Shown here: positions 1-8,013 of the stretch, in pieces
Numbering within the stretch: the stretch's first letter is position 1
Layout of the letters: each line of letters begins with the position of its first letter
Assembly: GCA_046351135.1 (NCBI GenBank)
Contig: JAXLZA010000011.1
Coordinates: 62,001 to 126,000, forward strand
Source: UBA4427 sp046351135
Lineage (GTDB): Bacteria; Myxococcota_A; UBA9160; UBA4427
Direction: 5' to 3'
Length of the DNA: 64,000 nt
Notes under the pieces: generated by a model
Database searches by the model: none
What the model saw: the letters and a program-made list of their open reading frames with translations, nothing else
What the model was told of the DNA's origin: nothing
Made by a program: the position numbers and the translations under genes

Positions 1-642
1 TTCAAGGTCGAGCTCGGCATCGACGGCGGCGGGCACAACCGCTCGGAGGTGACCCTCGCGCCCGTCTCGGCGCAGCCGCCCCCGCATGCCGAGGCCAGGG
101 ACGCCGAGGCCGCGCACGCCGAGACCGCGGGCGGGCTCAGGATCGTCGAGGAGCGCTCCCAGTCGACCCGGGCCGACGGCACGCACCTCGATCTGTTGGT
201 GATCGACCACGTCGCTGGCCGCGCGAGCTGCATTCCCGCCGACGGGGACCCGGCGAAGGCGCGCCACGTCGACCTCCCCGACCAGGACCGGGTCGTCAAC
301 GTCCCGATGCAGCTCCTCTTCCAGCCGCTCGTGAAGGGCGCGGTCGACGAGGTCCGCTTCCAGATCGTGCTCTGCACCGGCGGCCCGCGACTCCAGGACA
401 TGATCGCGGTGCGCGGCCCCCGGATCCGACGCGGCGGGCGGGAGATCGTCGAGATCCGCTACGGCCCCGACTTCGGCAGCACCGTCGCCTTCTTCGCGAG
501 CCGCGTCCTGCCCTCGTTCTCCTTCTGGTTCGACGCGAAGGACGGCGCCTATCTCGGCCACCGCATGCCGCTCCACACCAAGGGACCCGAGGTCCTGCTG
601 GTGCGCTCGGGCCTCACACCGAAGGACCTCGGCCTCGAATAG
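1..642 (+). CDS. Unknown protein, 5'-truncated by window edge
   Basis: I do not recognise this protein. The frame is open from base 1; the first internal start is a GTG at 49, but coding-like sequence (FKVELGIDGGG) precedes it, so the real start probably lies outside the window. At least 213 residues are visible. A charged, alanine-rich stretch is followed by a compact predicted beta-rich part (residues ~60-205) with hydrophobic strands and no membrane helix or obvious catalytic motif. It ends ahead of a ~200-bp gap before the small lipoprotein gene. The gene is supported by the long open frame and strong GC3 bias. Function cannot be assigned. Confidence 0.7.
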   Translation, partial: FKVELGIDGGGHNRSEVTLAPVSAQPPPHAEARDAEAAHAETAGGLRIVEERSQSTRADGTHLDLLVIDHVAGRASCIPADGDPAKARHVDLPDQDRVVNVPMQLLFQPLVKGAVDEVRFQIVLCTGGPRLQDMIAVRGPRIRRGGREIVEIRYGPDFGSTVAFFASRVLPSFSFWFDAKDGAYLGHRMPLHTKGPEVLLVRSGLTPKDLGLE

Positions 643-840
643 CGTGCGGCCGGGGAACCGTTCGGCCCGGCCCGTTGTCCAGAGACCGCGCGACAATCGT
701 CGTGTTTCGTGCCATTCATCACAGAACGCGCACCGAAAGCCGACGAAGATCCGCCGGGCCCGGCTCCGACGGATCGGCGCGAGCCGCCGCGAGGCGGGAC
801 GAAGAGAATGACGAGAACGATGACCAGAATGGGGGAAACG

Positions 841-1104
841 ATGCGAAAGACGATTTCTTTGCTGGCGCTCATGGGGCTCCTCGCCACGACCGGCTGCGCC
901 TCGACCAAGCTCGAGAGCGACGTGACCGCGGCCCGCGAGGAAGCGGCCGAAGCGCGACGGATCGCCGAGGAGGCCCGCGACGCGGCCGCCGCGGCGCAGG
1001 CTGATGCCAGCGCGGCCCGGGCGGCGGCGGACGCTGCGGCGACGGAGGCGCGGACGGCGAGCGAGAAGGCCGACCGCATCTTTCAGCGATCTCTGCATAA
1101 ATAG
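841..1104 (+). CDS. Small alanine-zipper lipoprotein (Lpp-like)
   Basis: An 87-residue protein. Residues 1-18 form a lipoprotein signal ending TTGC, so Cys19 is the probable lipidated residue. The rest is one long helix rich in alanine, with Ala/Glu/Arg heptads (about residues 28-78) as in Braun lipoprotein and the alanine-zipper family. It ends in ...RSLHK; a C-terminal lysine is the residue by which E. coli Lpp is joined to peptidoglycan by L,D-transpeptidases. An L,D-transpeptidase gene starts about 50 bp downstream and another overlaps that one. ATG 841 is chosen because it begins the signal peptide and has GGGGGAAAC just upstream; upstream ATGs in frame (709, 808) would bury the signal. 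A role as a peptidoglycan-outer membrane tether is inference. Confidence 0.85.
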   Translation: MRKTISLLALMGLLATTGCASTKLESDVTAAREEAAEARRIAEEARDAAAAAQADASAARAAADAAATEARTASEKADRIFQRSLHK

Positions 1105-1153
1105 CGGCGCATTCCAGGGCGAGACCCCGGCGCGCACACGCCTTCTGAGGGAG

Positions 1154-1615
1154 GTGTGCGCCCGGGATCTGGCCGTGGGCCGGATCCGACCGCGCGTCGA
1201 TCGCGTGCTGGTGGAGAAGAGCGTCCGGAGATTGACCCTCTGGTACGCAGGCTTTCCCGTGCGCGAATTCCGGGTTTCCCTGGGCAGCGATCCGGTGGGT
1301 CACAAGCGCCGGGCGGGAGACGGCCGGACGCCCGAGGGCGAGTACTGGATCGTCGGCCGCAATCCCGGCAGCCGGTACCACCGATCGCTCCACATCTCCT
1401 ACCCTTCGCCGTCGGATCAGCTGGCAGCGATGCGGGCCGGCCATTCGCCGGGGGGATCGATCATGATCCACGGTCTGCCCCGCGACGCGGGCTGGATCGG
1501 GAAGCACCACTCCGGCTTCGACTGGACCCGCGGCTGCATCGCGGTCACGAACGAGGAAATCGATGAGATCTGGGAGCTCGTCGCCGATGGCACGCCGATC
1601 GAGATCCGGCCGTAG
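1154..1615 (+). CDS. L,D-transpeptidase (YkuD domain), short form
   Basis: About 153 residues, nearly all of it a YkuD catalytic domain. The sequence VDRVLVEKSVRRLTLW opens the fold; the conserved histidine is in IMIHGLP and the nucleophilic cysteine is in DWTRGCIAV. These enzymes form 3-3 cross-links or attach lipoproteins to meso-diaminopimelate in the periplasm. The start is uncertain: no ATG-led signal peptide is present. GTG 1154 (preceded by GAGG) or GTG 1175 are possible, and neither gives a normal export signal. Either a short non-cleaved N terminus is used or the 5' end is damaged. Its 3' end overlaps the next L,D-transpeptidase gene by about 29 bp, so the two are probably co-translated. 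Confidence 0.85.
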   Translation: MCARDLAVGRIRPRVDRVLVEKSVRRLTLWYAGFPVREFRVSLGSDPVGHKRRAGDGRTPEGEYWIVGRNPGSRYHRSLHISYPSPSDQLAAMRAGHSPGGSIMIHGLPRDAGWIGKHHSGFDWTRGCIAVTNEEIDEIWELVADGTPIEIRP

Positions 1616-2615
1616 ACGCGCCGCGTTCGCGCTGGTGTGTGCGGGCATGCTCGCCTGGACGAGCGGCTGCGCGCTGGTCCCCAAGCTGAAGAAGCCGTCG
1701 GGACCGAAGCGCCATCTGCTCGAGAATCCGCCGCCCTCCCCCGACCTCGTCGGCCGCCTCGCGTTCCGAAAGGCGAAGGCCGAGGACACCTTCGTCGACC
1801 TCGCTCCGGCGCTCGGCGTCGGCTACGTCGAGCTCGCCCTCGCGAACCAGCACCTCGATCCCTGGGTCCCGAAAGCCGGGGAGCGGATCGTGATCCCGAA
1901 GGTCCACCTGCTGCCCTCGGGCCCGCGCGAGGGCATCGTCGTCAACACCGGCGACATGCGCCTCTACCAGTTCACGAAGGGCGAGCGCCCGCGCAGCTAC
2001 CCGATCGGCATCGCGAAGGAGGGCTATGCGACGCCCCACGGCGAGACGAAGGTCGTGCGCAAGAAGGAGAACCCGATCTGGTACCCGAGCTCCTCGGCGC
2101 TCCGCGACGAGCCGACGCTCCCGCGTGCGGTGCCGCCCGGTCCCGACAATCGCCTCGGTGCCTTCGCGCTCTATCTGGGCTGGCCGACCTACCTGATCCA
2201 CGGCACGAACGACCCCCGCGGCGTCGGACGCCACTCGAGCCGCGGCTGCATCCGCCTCTATCCGGAGCACATCGAGGAGCTCTTCGCGCGGGTCCCGGTC
2301 GGGACGAAGGTGCGCGTGATCCACGAGCCGGTGAAGACCGGCTGGGTCGATGGCGAGCTCTACCTCGAGGTCCATCCCGACAAGGAGCGCGCCCTCGCCC
2401 TCGACGAGTCGGGCAAGCTCGAGCGCGAGCCCGCCCGGGATCTGCGCAAGGTCGTCGAGAAGGCGGCGGGCAAGGAGCTCGCCCGCGTCGACTGGGAACG
2501 GGTCGAGCGCGTCTCGCTGATGAGCGCCGGGATTCCCGTGCGGATCACCGGCCGCGCGACCCAGGCCGCCCGGGCCGACGACGCCCCGCGCGCCGAGCGC
2601 AGCGCCTCCCGCTAG
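1587..2615 (+). CDS. L,D-transpeptidase lipoprotein (ErfK/YbiS-type)
   Basis: 342 residues. An Arg-rich n-region and hydrophobic core end in TSGC (Cys28), indicating a lipoprotein. Residues ~66-105 look like a LysM-type peptidoglycan-binding segment (EDTFVDLAPALGVG ... AGERIVIP). The YkuD domain follows, with histidine in YLIHGTNDP (~205) and the catalytic cysteine in GRHSSRGCIRL (~221), the classic motif of ErfK/YbiS/YcfS/YnhG enzymes that link Lpp to peptidoglycan. A C-terminal extension of ~100 residues is charged. ATG 1587 was preferred to ATG 1563 because it opens directly on the signal peptide. It lies in an apparent operon with the Lpp-like gene and the short transpeptidase. Confidence 0.93.
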   Translation: MARRSRSGRRRAAFALVCAGMLAWTSGCALVPKLKKPSGPKRHLLENPPPSPDLVGRLAFRKAKAEDTFVDLAPALGVGYVELALANQHLDPWVPKAGERIVIPKVHLLPSGPREGIVVNTGDMRLYQFTKGERPRSYPIGIAKEGYATPHGETKVVRKKENPIWYPSSSALRDEPTLPRAVPPGPDNRLGAFALYLGWPTYLIHGTNDPRGVGRHSSRGCIRLYPEHIEELFARVPVGTKVRVIHEPVKTGWVDGELYLEVHPDKERALALDESGKLEREPARDLRKVVEKAAGKELARVDWERVERVSLMSAGIPVRITGRATQAARADDAPRAERSASR

Positions 2616-2690
2616 TCGGCGAAGGGCCCGGCTCGGGCGCCCCCCGCCCTTCGGTGTCCCGCGCGACGCGGTCCAGCCGCGGCCCGCCCC

Positions 2691-2740
2691 GTCCCGCCCC
2701 GTCCCGCCCCGTCCCGCCCCGTCCCGCCCCGTCCCACCCG
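2691..2740. repeat. Tandem 10-bp repeat GTCCCGCCCC
   Basis: Five perfect head-to-tail copies of GTCCCGCCCC, with a degenerate copy on each side (GGCCCGCCCC, GTCCCACCCG). The array sits between the converging ends of the L,D-transpeptidase gene and the lytic transglycosylase gene. The strand asymmetry (pyrimidine-rich on the plus strand) could slow transcription from either side, but no function is shown. Such arrays are prone to copy-number change. Confidence 0.9.
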
Positions 2741-2756
2741 ATCGGCCCGGTCCCGC

Positions 2757-3662
2757 TCAGTCCCGCGCGGCCAGCGCGGCGAAGCGCGCCTGCGCCATGC
2801 GCACCTTCGCGATGTAGCGATACGCCTCGTGGGCACCGCAGCGCAGCCCCGGCACCAGCCGCAGGCCGCGCCGCGCGTGGGCCTGCCCCGCGCCCGCACC
2901 GCAGAGGTGGATCAGGGCCGCGAGCTCCTGCTTCTGCCGGACCGACGCGCCCCGCACAGGATGACGGCGGAGCGCGCGCTCGACGTGGGTGTGGAGATGC
3001 GCGGCGGTGAGCTCGATCGCATGGGACGGCACGGTGCGGAAGTAGAGCGCGTTGAACCAGCACGACCTCGGGTCGTGCCAGGGGCCCTCCTCGACGACGC
3101 GGTGGTCGTGGATGCAGTAGCGGCTCGCCTCCTCGAAGGTCCCGTCGATGATCTGGAACATCCCGACGGCGCTCGAGGCCGGGCGGTAGAGACTCAGGGG
3201 ATTGCCGGTCCAGGCGAAGCGCCAGTAGGTCCGCACGACCGGATTGCCGGCGCTCTCGGTCTGCGCGAGCGCCGCCAGGAAGTCGGGCGAGATGATCGGC
3301 GTCGAGTGGCGCCGGAAGAGGTGGCCGTAGGCGCGCCAGGTCTCCTCGTGCGTCTTGTGGAACGAATCCTCGATCGGGTAGTAGAGCTCGGTCGGCTTGC
3401 GCGCGACCTGGTAGACGACGTTCACGGTGACGAGCAGCAGCGCCACCGCCGCGAGCCCGAGCGGCCACTGCGCCGCGTCCGGGAGGCGGCGCCACGCGCG
3501 CCCCAGACGCCGCCGCGTTCGCGGGCTCGTGAGCGTCTTCGTGAGCCGCTTCGGGAGCTTCTTCGGGAGCCGCTTCAGCAGGGCCGCCGGGCCGCGCGCA
3601 CGCCGGCTGCGGCGGCGCCGGGGGCCGCGCGCGCGGGACTTCGGTGCAGGGCGGCGCGACAT
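2757..3662 (-). CDS. Membrane-anchored lytic transglycosylase (SLT domain)
   Basis: 301 residues. A very basic N terminus (1-60, Arg/Lys/Pro-rich) is followed by one transmembrane helix (~67-86) and a periplasmic SLT domain. The catalytic glutamate is in ALAQTESAGNP (Glu136); AVGMFQIIDGTFEEA is the conserved second motif of goose-lysozyme-like transglycosylases. The enzyme would cleave MurNAc-GlcNAc bonds with 1,6-anhydro product. The single-pass type II topology is read directly from the sequence. Nearby L,D-transpeptidases fit a peptidoglycan-remodelling group. ATG 3662 starts the basic cytoplasmic tail; 107 bp separate it from the next minus-strand gene. Confidence 0.87.
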   Translation of the reverse strand: MSRRPAPKSRARGPRRRRSRRARGPAALLKRLPKKLPKRLTKTLTSPRTRRRLGRAWRRLPDAAQWPLGLAAVALLLVTVNVVYQVARKPTELYYPIEDSFHKTHEETWRAYGHLFRRHSTPIISPDFLAALAQTESAGNPVVRTYWRFAWTGNPLSLYRPASSAVGMFQIIDGTFEEASRYCIHDHRVVEEGPWHDPRSCWFNALYFRTVPSHAIELTAAHLHTHVERALRRHPVRGASVRQKQELAALIHLCGAGAGQAHARRGLRLVPGLRCGAHEAYRYIAKVRMAQARFAALAARD

Positions 3663-3769
3663 GGTGGCCGCAATCTATCAGACCGGGCCGCCGCCGCGCG
3701 CGTCCGGTACTCCATCCGAAGCGAACGCCCGAGGCTCTCGCCCGAGAAGCTCGCCGGCGCGCGACGCTG

Positions 3770-5629
3770 CTAGGGCGCCGCGGCGGCGGGCACGGCGCGA
3801 TTCGCCCAGGCCGAGGCGTCGACGACCTGCAGCCCGCGATCGTCGGCCGTCACGAGATGGCGGCCCATCGCCGAGACCCGCAGACGCGCGCCGACGTCGA
3901 CCGTCTCCTCGACGCGATCGAGGCGCGGCGTCAGGACCTGGAGCCCGCGCTGGCCGACGAGGTAGATGCGCCCGTCGATCTTCGTGGCGTCGAAGACCTC
4001 GCCGATCTCCCGCGCGAAGAGCTTGCCGACGACCCGCGGCCGCTCGGCCTGCGCCACGTCGATCACGAGCGCCCCGCCCGGCCCCGTCACGATCGCCGTC
4101 CGATCGATGACGCGCACGCGGCTCGGAGCGAAGGTCCGCCCGAGCTTCAGCTGGGCGATCACGCGCTCGTCGACGAGCAGCTCGAGGTTCGAGACGAAGA
4201 CCGACTCCCCGTCGGCGAAGACGAGCGCGTTGCCGGCGGCGCCGATCCCCTGGATCACCCGCCGCATGGCCCGCCGGATCGTCCCCTTCTCGAGGTCGAT
4301 CGCCTGCATGCCCTTCGCCCCGACGACGACGAGCTCCGAGCCCATCGGCGCGATCCCGAGGATCCGGCCGATCTCGCCGCGATTCCACGAGCGCTCGCGC
4401 ACCGGCTGCCCACCGTCGAGGCGCACCAGCTCGAGACCTTCCTCACCGAAGATCGCGACGCGGGCGCCGACGACCTCGACGCCGGTCCACTTCTTGTAGC
4501 TCTCGCCCCGGTCGTAGCGCGCCAGCGTCACGGGCTGGCCGGGATCCGCGAGGTCGAGCAGATCGAAGTCCCCGTCCTCGTACAGGACGACCGTGCGCGC
4601 CCCCGCCGAGGCGACGTCGACGACCGGCCGCGCGAGGTCGATCGCCGGCCGCACCGTCTGGTCGTTGTTCCAGCGCGCGAAGGGCACGAAGAACTCCTCC
4701 CAATAGCGCGGCGCCGCCTCCGAGAAGAGCACCGACGTTCCCGGAACGTGGGACTTGTCGACGAGGCGGATCTCGAAGCTGCGCTCCGCGATCGCGTTCC
4801 CGGTGGCCCGGTCCCGGAGCACGAGATGCGTCACGCCGAGCACGCCGGGGCGCGCGAGGGTGCCCGTGGTCGCGACCTGCTTCACCGCGTCTTCGCGGTG
4901 GCCGACCTCGAGCACGACGGCGGGGGTCGCCGCGGTCGGCTCGCCCACGAGCGGCACGAGGGTGATCCCGGCGCGCATCGCGAGCTCGCGGATCCGCTCC
5001 TCGAGCTTGACGCGGACGCGCCGCGCCTCGGGCGTCGACGGATCGATGTCGAAGCGCAGGCCCAGGCGGTTCGAGCCCGCCGTGCGCCGCGCGACCACGG
5101 TCTCCGCGGTCCGCTTCGCCTCGACCGCGAAGTCGCTCGCCGGGTGGAGCCGGGCGAAGTCGGCGAGGCGGATCGGATCGGCGTCGAAGCCCCGGGCCTC
5201 GAGATAGGTCGCGTTGCCGATCGCGCGGGGCGCGAGGGGGCCGTCGGGGAACTCGGTCAGGAAATCGCGATAGGCCATCGAGGTGCCCTGTGCGCGGGCG
5301 AAGTCGAAGGCCGGCCTCTCGAGCGAGGGCTTCAGCTTCGCGAGCAGCGCGCTCCCGGGGTGGCGCTTGCGATAGGTCTCGAAGCCCGCGAGGGACGGGT
5401 TCGCGAGCAGCTTGTGGTACTCGAGGCGCTCGCGCGCCTCGTCGGCGTACTTCGAGTCGGCGTGCGCGCGCAGGAAGCGGTAGTAGGCCGCCGGGGAGTC
5501 CTCCTCGACGGCGCGACGCCAGGCCCCGCCGACGCAGCCGGTCGCGACCGCCACCAGCGCGACGGCCATCAGGACGAGCCGGAGCGCCCGCAAGCAGGGC
5601 GAGGCGTCGGATCGGAGGGTCGAAGGCAT
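3770..5629 (-). CDS. Lipoprotein with TPR-like repeats and a beta-propeller
   Basis: 619 residues. The signal ends in VATGC (Cys32), so it is a probable lipoprotein. Residues ~35-185 contain repeated helical units of the form AY-x-FL-x-x-HP-x-S-x-x-A, like the tetratricopeptide-type repeats of envelope assembly proteins. Residues ~200-300 form a separate alpha/beta segment. From ~310 to the end, repeated strands such as VVDVASAGARTVVL and GARVAIFGEEGLELV resemble LVIVD-type beta-propeller blades. No catalytic site is seen; a scaffolding role in the envelope is plausible but not shown. The gene is followed by the transglycosylase gene on the same strand and is divergent from the BKACE gene. 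Confidence 0.8.
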   Translation of the reverse strand: MPSTLRSDASPCLRALRLVLMAVALVAVATGCVGGAWRRAVEEDSPAAYYRFLRAHADSKYADEARERLEYHKLLANPSLAGFETYRKRHPGSALLAKLKPSLERPAFDFARAQGTSMAYRDFLTEFPDGPLAPRAIGNATYLEARGFDADPIRLADFARLHPASDFAVEAKRTAETVVARRTAGSNRLGLRFDIDPSTPEARRVRVKLEERIRELAMRAGITLVPLVGEPTAATPAVVLEVGHREDAVKQVATTGTLARPGVLGVTHLVLRDRATGNAIAERSFEIRLVDKSHVPGTSVLFSEAAPRYWEEFFVPFARWNNDQTVRPAIDLARPVVDVASAGARTVVLYEDGDFDLLDLADPGQPVTLARYDRGESYKKWTGVEVVGARVAIFGEEGLELVRLDGGQPVRERSWNRGEIGRILGIAPMGSELVVVGAKGMQAIDLEKGTIRRAMRRVIQGIGAAGNALVFADGESVFVSNLELLVDERVIAQLKLGRTFAPSRVRVIDRTAIVTGPGGALVIDVAQAERPRVVGKLFAREIGEVFDATKIDGRIYLVGQRGLQVLTPRLDRVEETVDVGARLRVSAMGRHLVTADDRGLQVVDASAWANRAVPAAAAP

Positions 5630-5742
5630 GGCGGAGCTCTCCCTTCACCGCGGTTCGACCGGCGGCGCAGCCCTGGCGGGATCGGCCCGCTCGGGGGCCC
5701 ACTTGAGACGGCCCCCCGGGCCCGGCCGGAGTTGCCGGTTGC

Positions 5743-5751
5743 TGATACGAT
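5743..5751 (+). promoter_or_regulatory. Possible extended -10 (TGATACGAT)
   Basis: TGATACGAT lies 92 bp upstream of the BKACE start in a 213-bp divergent intergenic region and matches a TGn extended -10 hexamer (TACGAT). No convincing -35 is seen 17 bp upstream. Offered only as the best housekeeping-promoter candidate in this gap. Confidence 0.25.
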
Positions 5752-5842
5752 CGGCGCAGGGGCTCCGGGTCCACCGGCCCCGAGCGACCGCGACGGCCGC
5801 CCTGCCCGTCCCAGCGCACGTCCCCGCGACGAGGAGCACGCC

Positions 5843-6775
5843 ATGGCCCGAGCCGAGACCCCCGTGATCCTCGAGGTCGCCATCAACGGCATGACCTCGA
5901 AGGCGAAGAACCCGAACGCCCCGCGCACCGCCGCGGAGATCGAACGCGAATCGCTGCGCGTCTTCGCCCTCGGCGCGAGCATCGTCCACGCCCACAACAG
6001 CGACATCGCCCTCGTCGGCCAGGCCGCCGCCGACGACTACCTCGCCGCCTGGCGCCCGATCCTCGCTGCCCTCCCCGACGCGCTCTGGTATCCGACGCTG
6101 ACCTCGGGCGACGGCATGGCCGCGAAGCTCGACCACATCGAGCGGATCGCCCGCGAGGTCCCGGTCCCGATGTGCGCCTTCGATCCCGGCTCGACCAACA
6201 TCGGGATGCCCGGCCCCGGCGGCCTGCCGGTCGGCGGCGTGTACGGCGTCTCGTACGAGGACGTGCGGATCGCGTTCGAGTTCTGCGAGCGCTTCCGCAT
6301 GGGACCGGCGCTCGGCATCTACGAGCCCAACTCGCTCCGGACCACCCTCGCCTGGCAGCGCGCGGGCCGGCTGCCCGCCGGCTCGATGGTGAAGCTCTAC
6401 TTCGGCGGCGAGTACGGGCTGATGTCGACCGAGCCGGGGGTCTCCTTCGGGCTCATGCCGACCGAGTCGGGCCTGCTCGCCTACCTCGACATGCTGGAGG
6501 GGACGGGCCTGCCCTGGTCCGTCTCGGTCTGGGGCGGGGATCTGATGCAGACGCCGATCGCGAAGCTCGCGCTCGAGCGCGGCGGGCATTTGCACATCGG
6601 CGTGGAGGAGTTCTACTCCCGCGAGCGGAGCCCCTCCAACGAGGAGCTCATCCGGGAGGCACGGGCCCTGTGCGACAAGGTGGGGCGACCGCTCGCGAGC
6701 TTCGAGGACACGCGGCGCCTGCTCGCGATGCCGAGCCTCGCCGAGCAGGCGGCGGCGTGCGGCCGGCGCGCGTGA
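5843..6775 (+). CDS. BKACE / 3-keto-5-aminohexanoate cleavage-family enzyme (DUF849)
   Basis: 310 residues, the usual size for the family. BKACE enzymes are zinc-dependent Claisen-type lyases that split a beta-keto acid with acetyl-CoA, giving acetoacetate and a new CoA ester. Seen here: Glu in EVAINGM (~11), the metal-binding HxH in IVHAHNSD (~49/51), the CAFDPGSTNIG strand and the conserved C-terminal GGHLHIGVEEF motif. The real substrate is unknown because the family is broad. ATG 5843 is preceded by GAGGAG at good spacing. The stop overlaps the start of the next gene (GTGA), implying translational coupling to a methyltransferase. Confidence 0.9.
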   Translation: MARAETPVILEVAINGMTSKAKNPNAPRTAAEIERESLRVFALGASIVHAHNSDIALVGQAAADDYLAAWRPILAALPDALWYPTLTSGDGMAAKLDHIERIAREVPVPMCAFDPGSTNIGMPGPGGLPVGGVYGVSYEDVRIAFEFCERFRMGPALGIYEPNSLRTTLAWQRAGRLPAGSMVKLYFGGEYGLMSTEPGVSFGLMPTESGLLAYLDMLEGTGLPWSVSVWGGDLMQTPIAKLALERGGHLHIGVEEFYSRERSPSNEELIREARALCDKVGRPLASFEDTRRLLAMPSLAEQAAACGRRA

Positions 6776-8013
6776 ACGCGGCCGCGGAGTCGGAGCTCGG
6801 GCGCCAGCTGACCGAATGGGGCGCGCTCGGCTTCCACGGCCTGCGCAGCGCGCTCTTCTTCGCGGAGAGCCTGCCGCTGGTGTGGCTGCAGCGCCCGCCG
6901 GCGGGCGGAGCCGGAACCGCCGGCCGGGGCCGGAGACGCGGTCCGGCCCCCGATGCGGCCCCTCGCGCGAGCCGGCCCTCGCGCGAGGCGCTCGAGACGG
7001 TGCTCGCGCGGCTGCGCGCGCTCTTCGAGCAGGATGCGCGGGCGATCGCCCGGGGCGTGATCCCGCTCTCGGTGCTCGCGCCGCGGGACCTGCTCGGCCA
7101 CGGTGGACGCTTCCTGCGCATCCTCGGCGACGCGCGCACCGTCGTGTCGCGGCGGGCGCGGCGGGATTCGCGCGACTTCGGAGGGCGGGCGAAGGACTGG
7201 CTCGACGAGCTCCCGGCCTACTATCGCCGCAACTTCCACTACCAGACCGACGGCTATCTCTCCGAGCGATCGGCCGAGCTCTACGAGCACCAGGTCGAGC
7301 TGCTCTTCCGCGGCGGCGCCGACGCCATGCGTCGGCTGATCGTGCCCCCGCTGCGCGAGCATTTCGCGGATGACTCCCGAAGCCGGGAAGCCCGGGACGG
7401 CCAGGGACTCCGCTTCCTCGAGCTCGGCTCCGGGACCGGCAGCGCGACCCATGCGGTGGCCCGCGCCTTTCCCCGCGCCAAGATCACCTGCCTCGATCTC
7501 TCCTTCCCGTACACGCGCCACGCCCGCCGTCAGCTCGCCGCCTACGATCGCGTCGAGTGCGTGCAGGGCGACGCGGCGCGCCTCGAGTTCGCCGACGGGC
7601 GCTTCGACGCGGTCTACTCGGTGTTCCTCTTCCACGAGCTGCCGCTGCCGGTGCGCGAGCTGGTGCTCGACGAGGCGCGGCGGGTGCTGAAGCCGGGCGG
7701 CTTCTTCGGGATGGTCGACTCGCTCCAGAAGGGCGACGACCCGGAGCTCGACTGGGCGCTCGACTTCTTCCCGCGCGAGTTCCACGAGCCCTACTACGCC
7801 CACTACGCGGCCCATCCGATGGAGCCGCTCGTCCGGCGCGCGGGCTTCGGGTCGCTCCGCCAGGGGACGGGCTATCTCGCGAAGTGGATCTCGGCGCGAG
7901 CGACGACGCGGCGGGCGGCGCGGCCCGCGGTCGAGCGCAAGACGGTGCCCGAGGAGGCGGAGCTCGAGCCCGATCGACCGGCGGAGCTCAATCCGCCGAA
8001 TAGCCCGGATTGA
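6772..8013 (+). CDS. Class I SAM-dependent methyltransferase with long N-terminal region
   Basis: 413 residues. The N-terminal ~200 residues are helical and Arg-rich and I cannot place them. Residues ~213-370 form a Rossmann methyltransferase: motif I FLELGSGTG (~217-223), post-I acidic residue in ITCLDLS, motif II near GRFDAVYSVFLFHELP, and RVLKPGGFFGMVDS after it. The substrate is unknown. The GTG start at 6772 shares four bases (GTGA) with the stop of the BKACE gene, so the two are likely one operon. The 3' end overlaps the convergent SDR gene by 26 bp. Confidence 0.88.
   Translation: MNAAAESELGRQLTEWGALGFHGLRSALFFAESLPLVWLQRPPAGGAGTAGRGRRRGPAPDAAPRASRPSREALETVLARLRALFEQDARAIARGVIPLSVLAPRDLLGHGGRFLRILGDARTVVSRRARRDSRDFGGRAKDWLDELPAYYRRNFHYQTDGYLSERSAELYEHQVELLFRGGADAMRRLIVPPLREHFADDSRSREARDGQGLRFLELGSGTGSATHAVARAFPRAKITCLDLSFPYTRHARRQLAAYDRVECVQGDAARLEFADGRFDAVYSVFLFHELPLPVRELVLDEARRVLKPGGFFGMVDSLQKGDDPELDWALDFFPREFHEPYYAHYAAHPMEPLVRRAGFGSLRQGTGYLAKWISARATTRRAARPAVERKTVPEEAELEPDRPAELNPPNSPD

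Noticed and set aside
5068..5080. GGTTCGAGCCCGC, resembling a tRNA T-arm
   Set aside because: It lies inside the beta-propeller lipoprotein gene and no acceptor or anticodon stems can be built around it.
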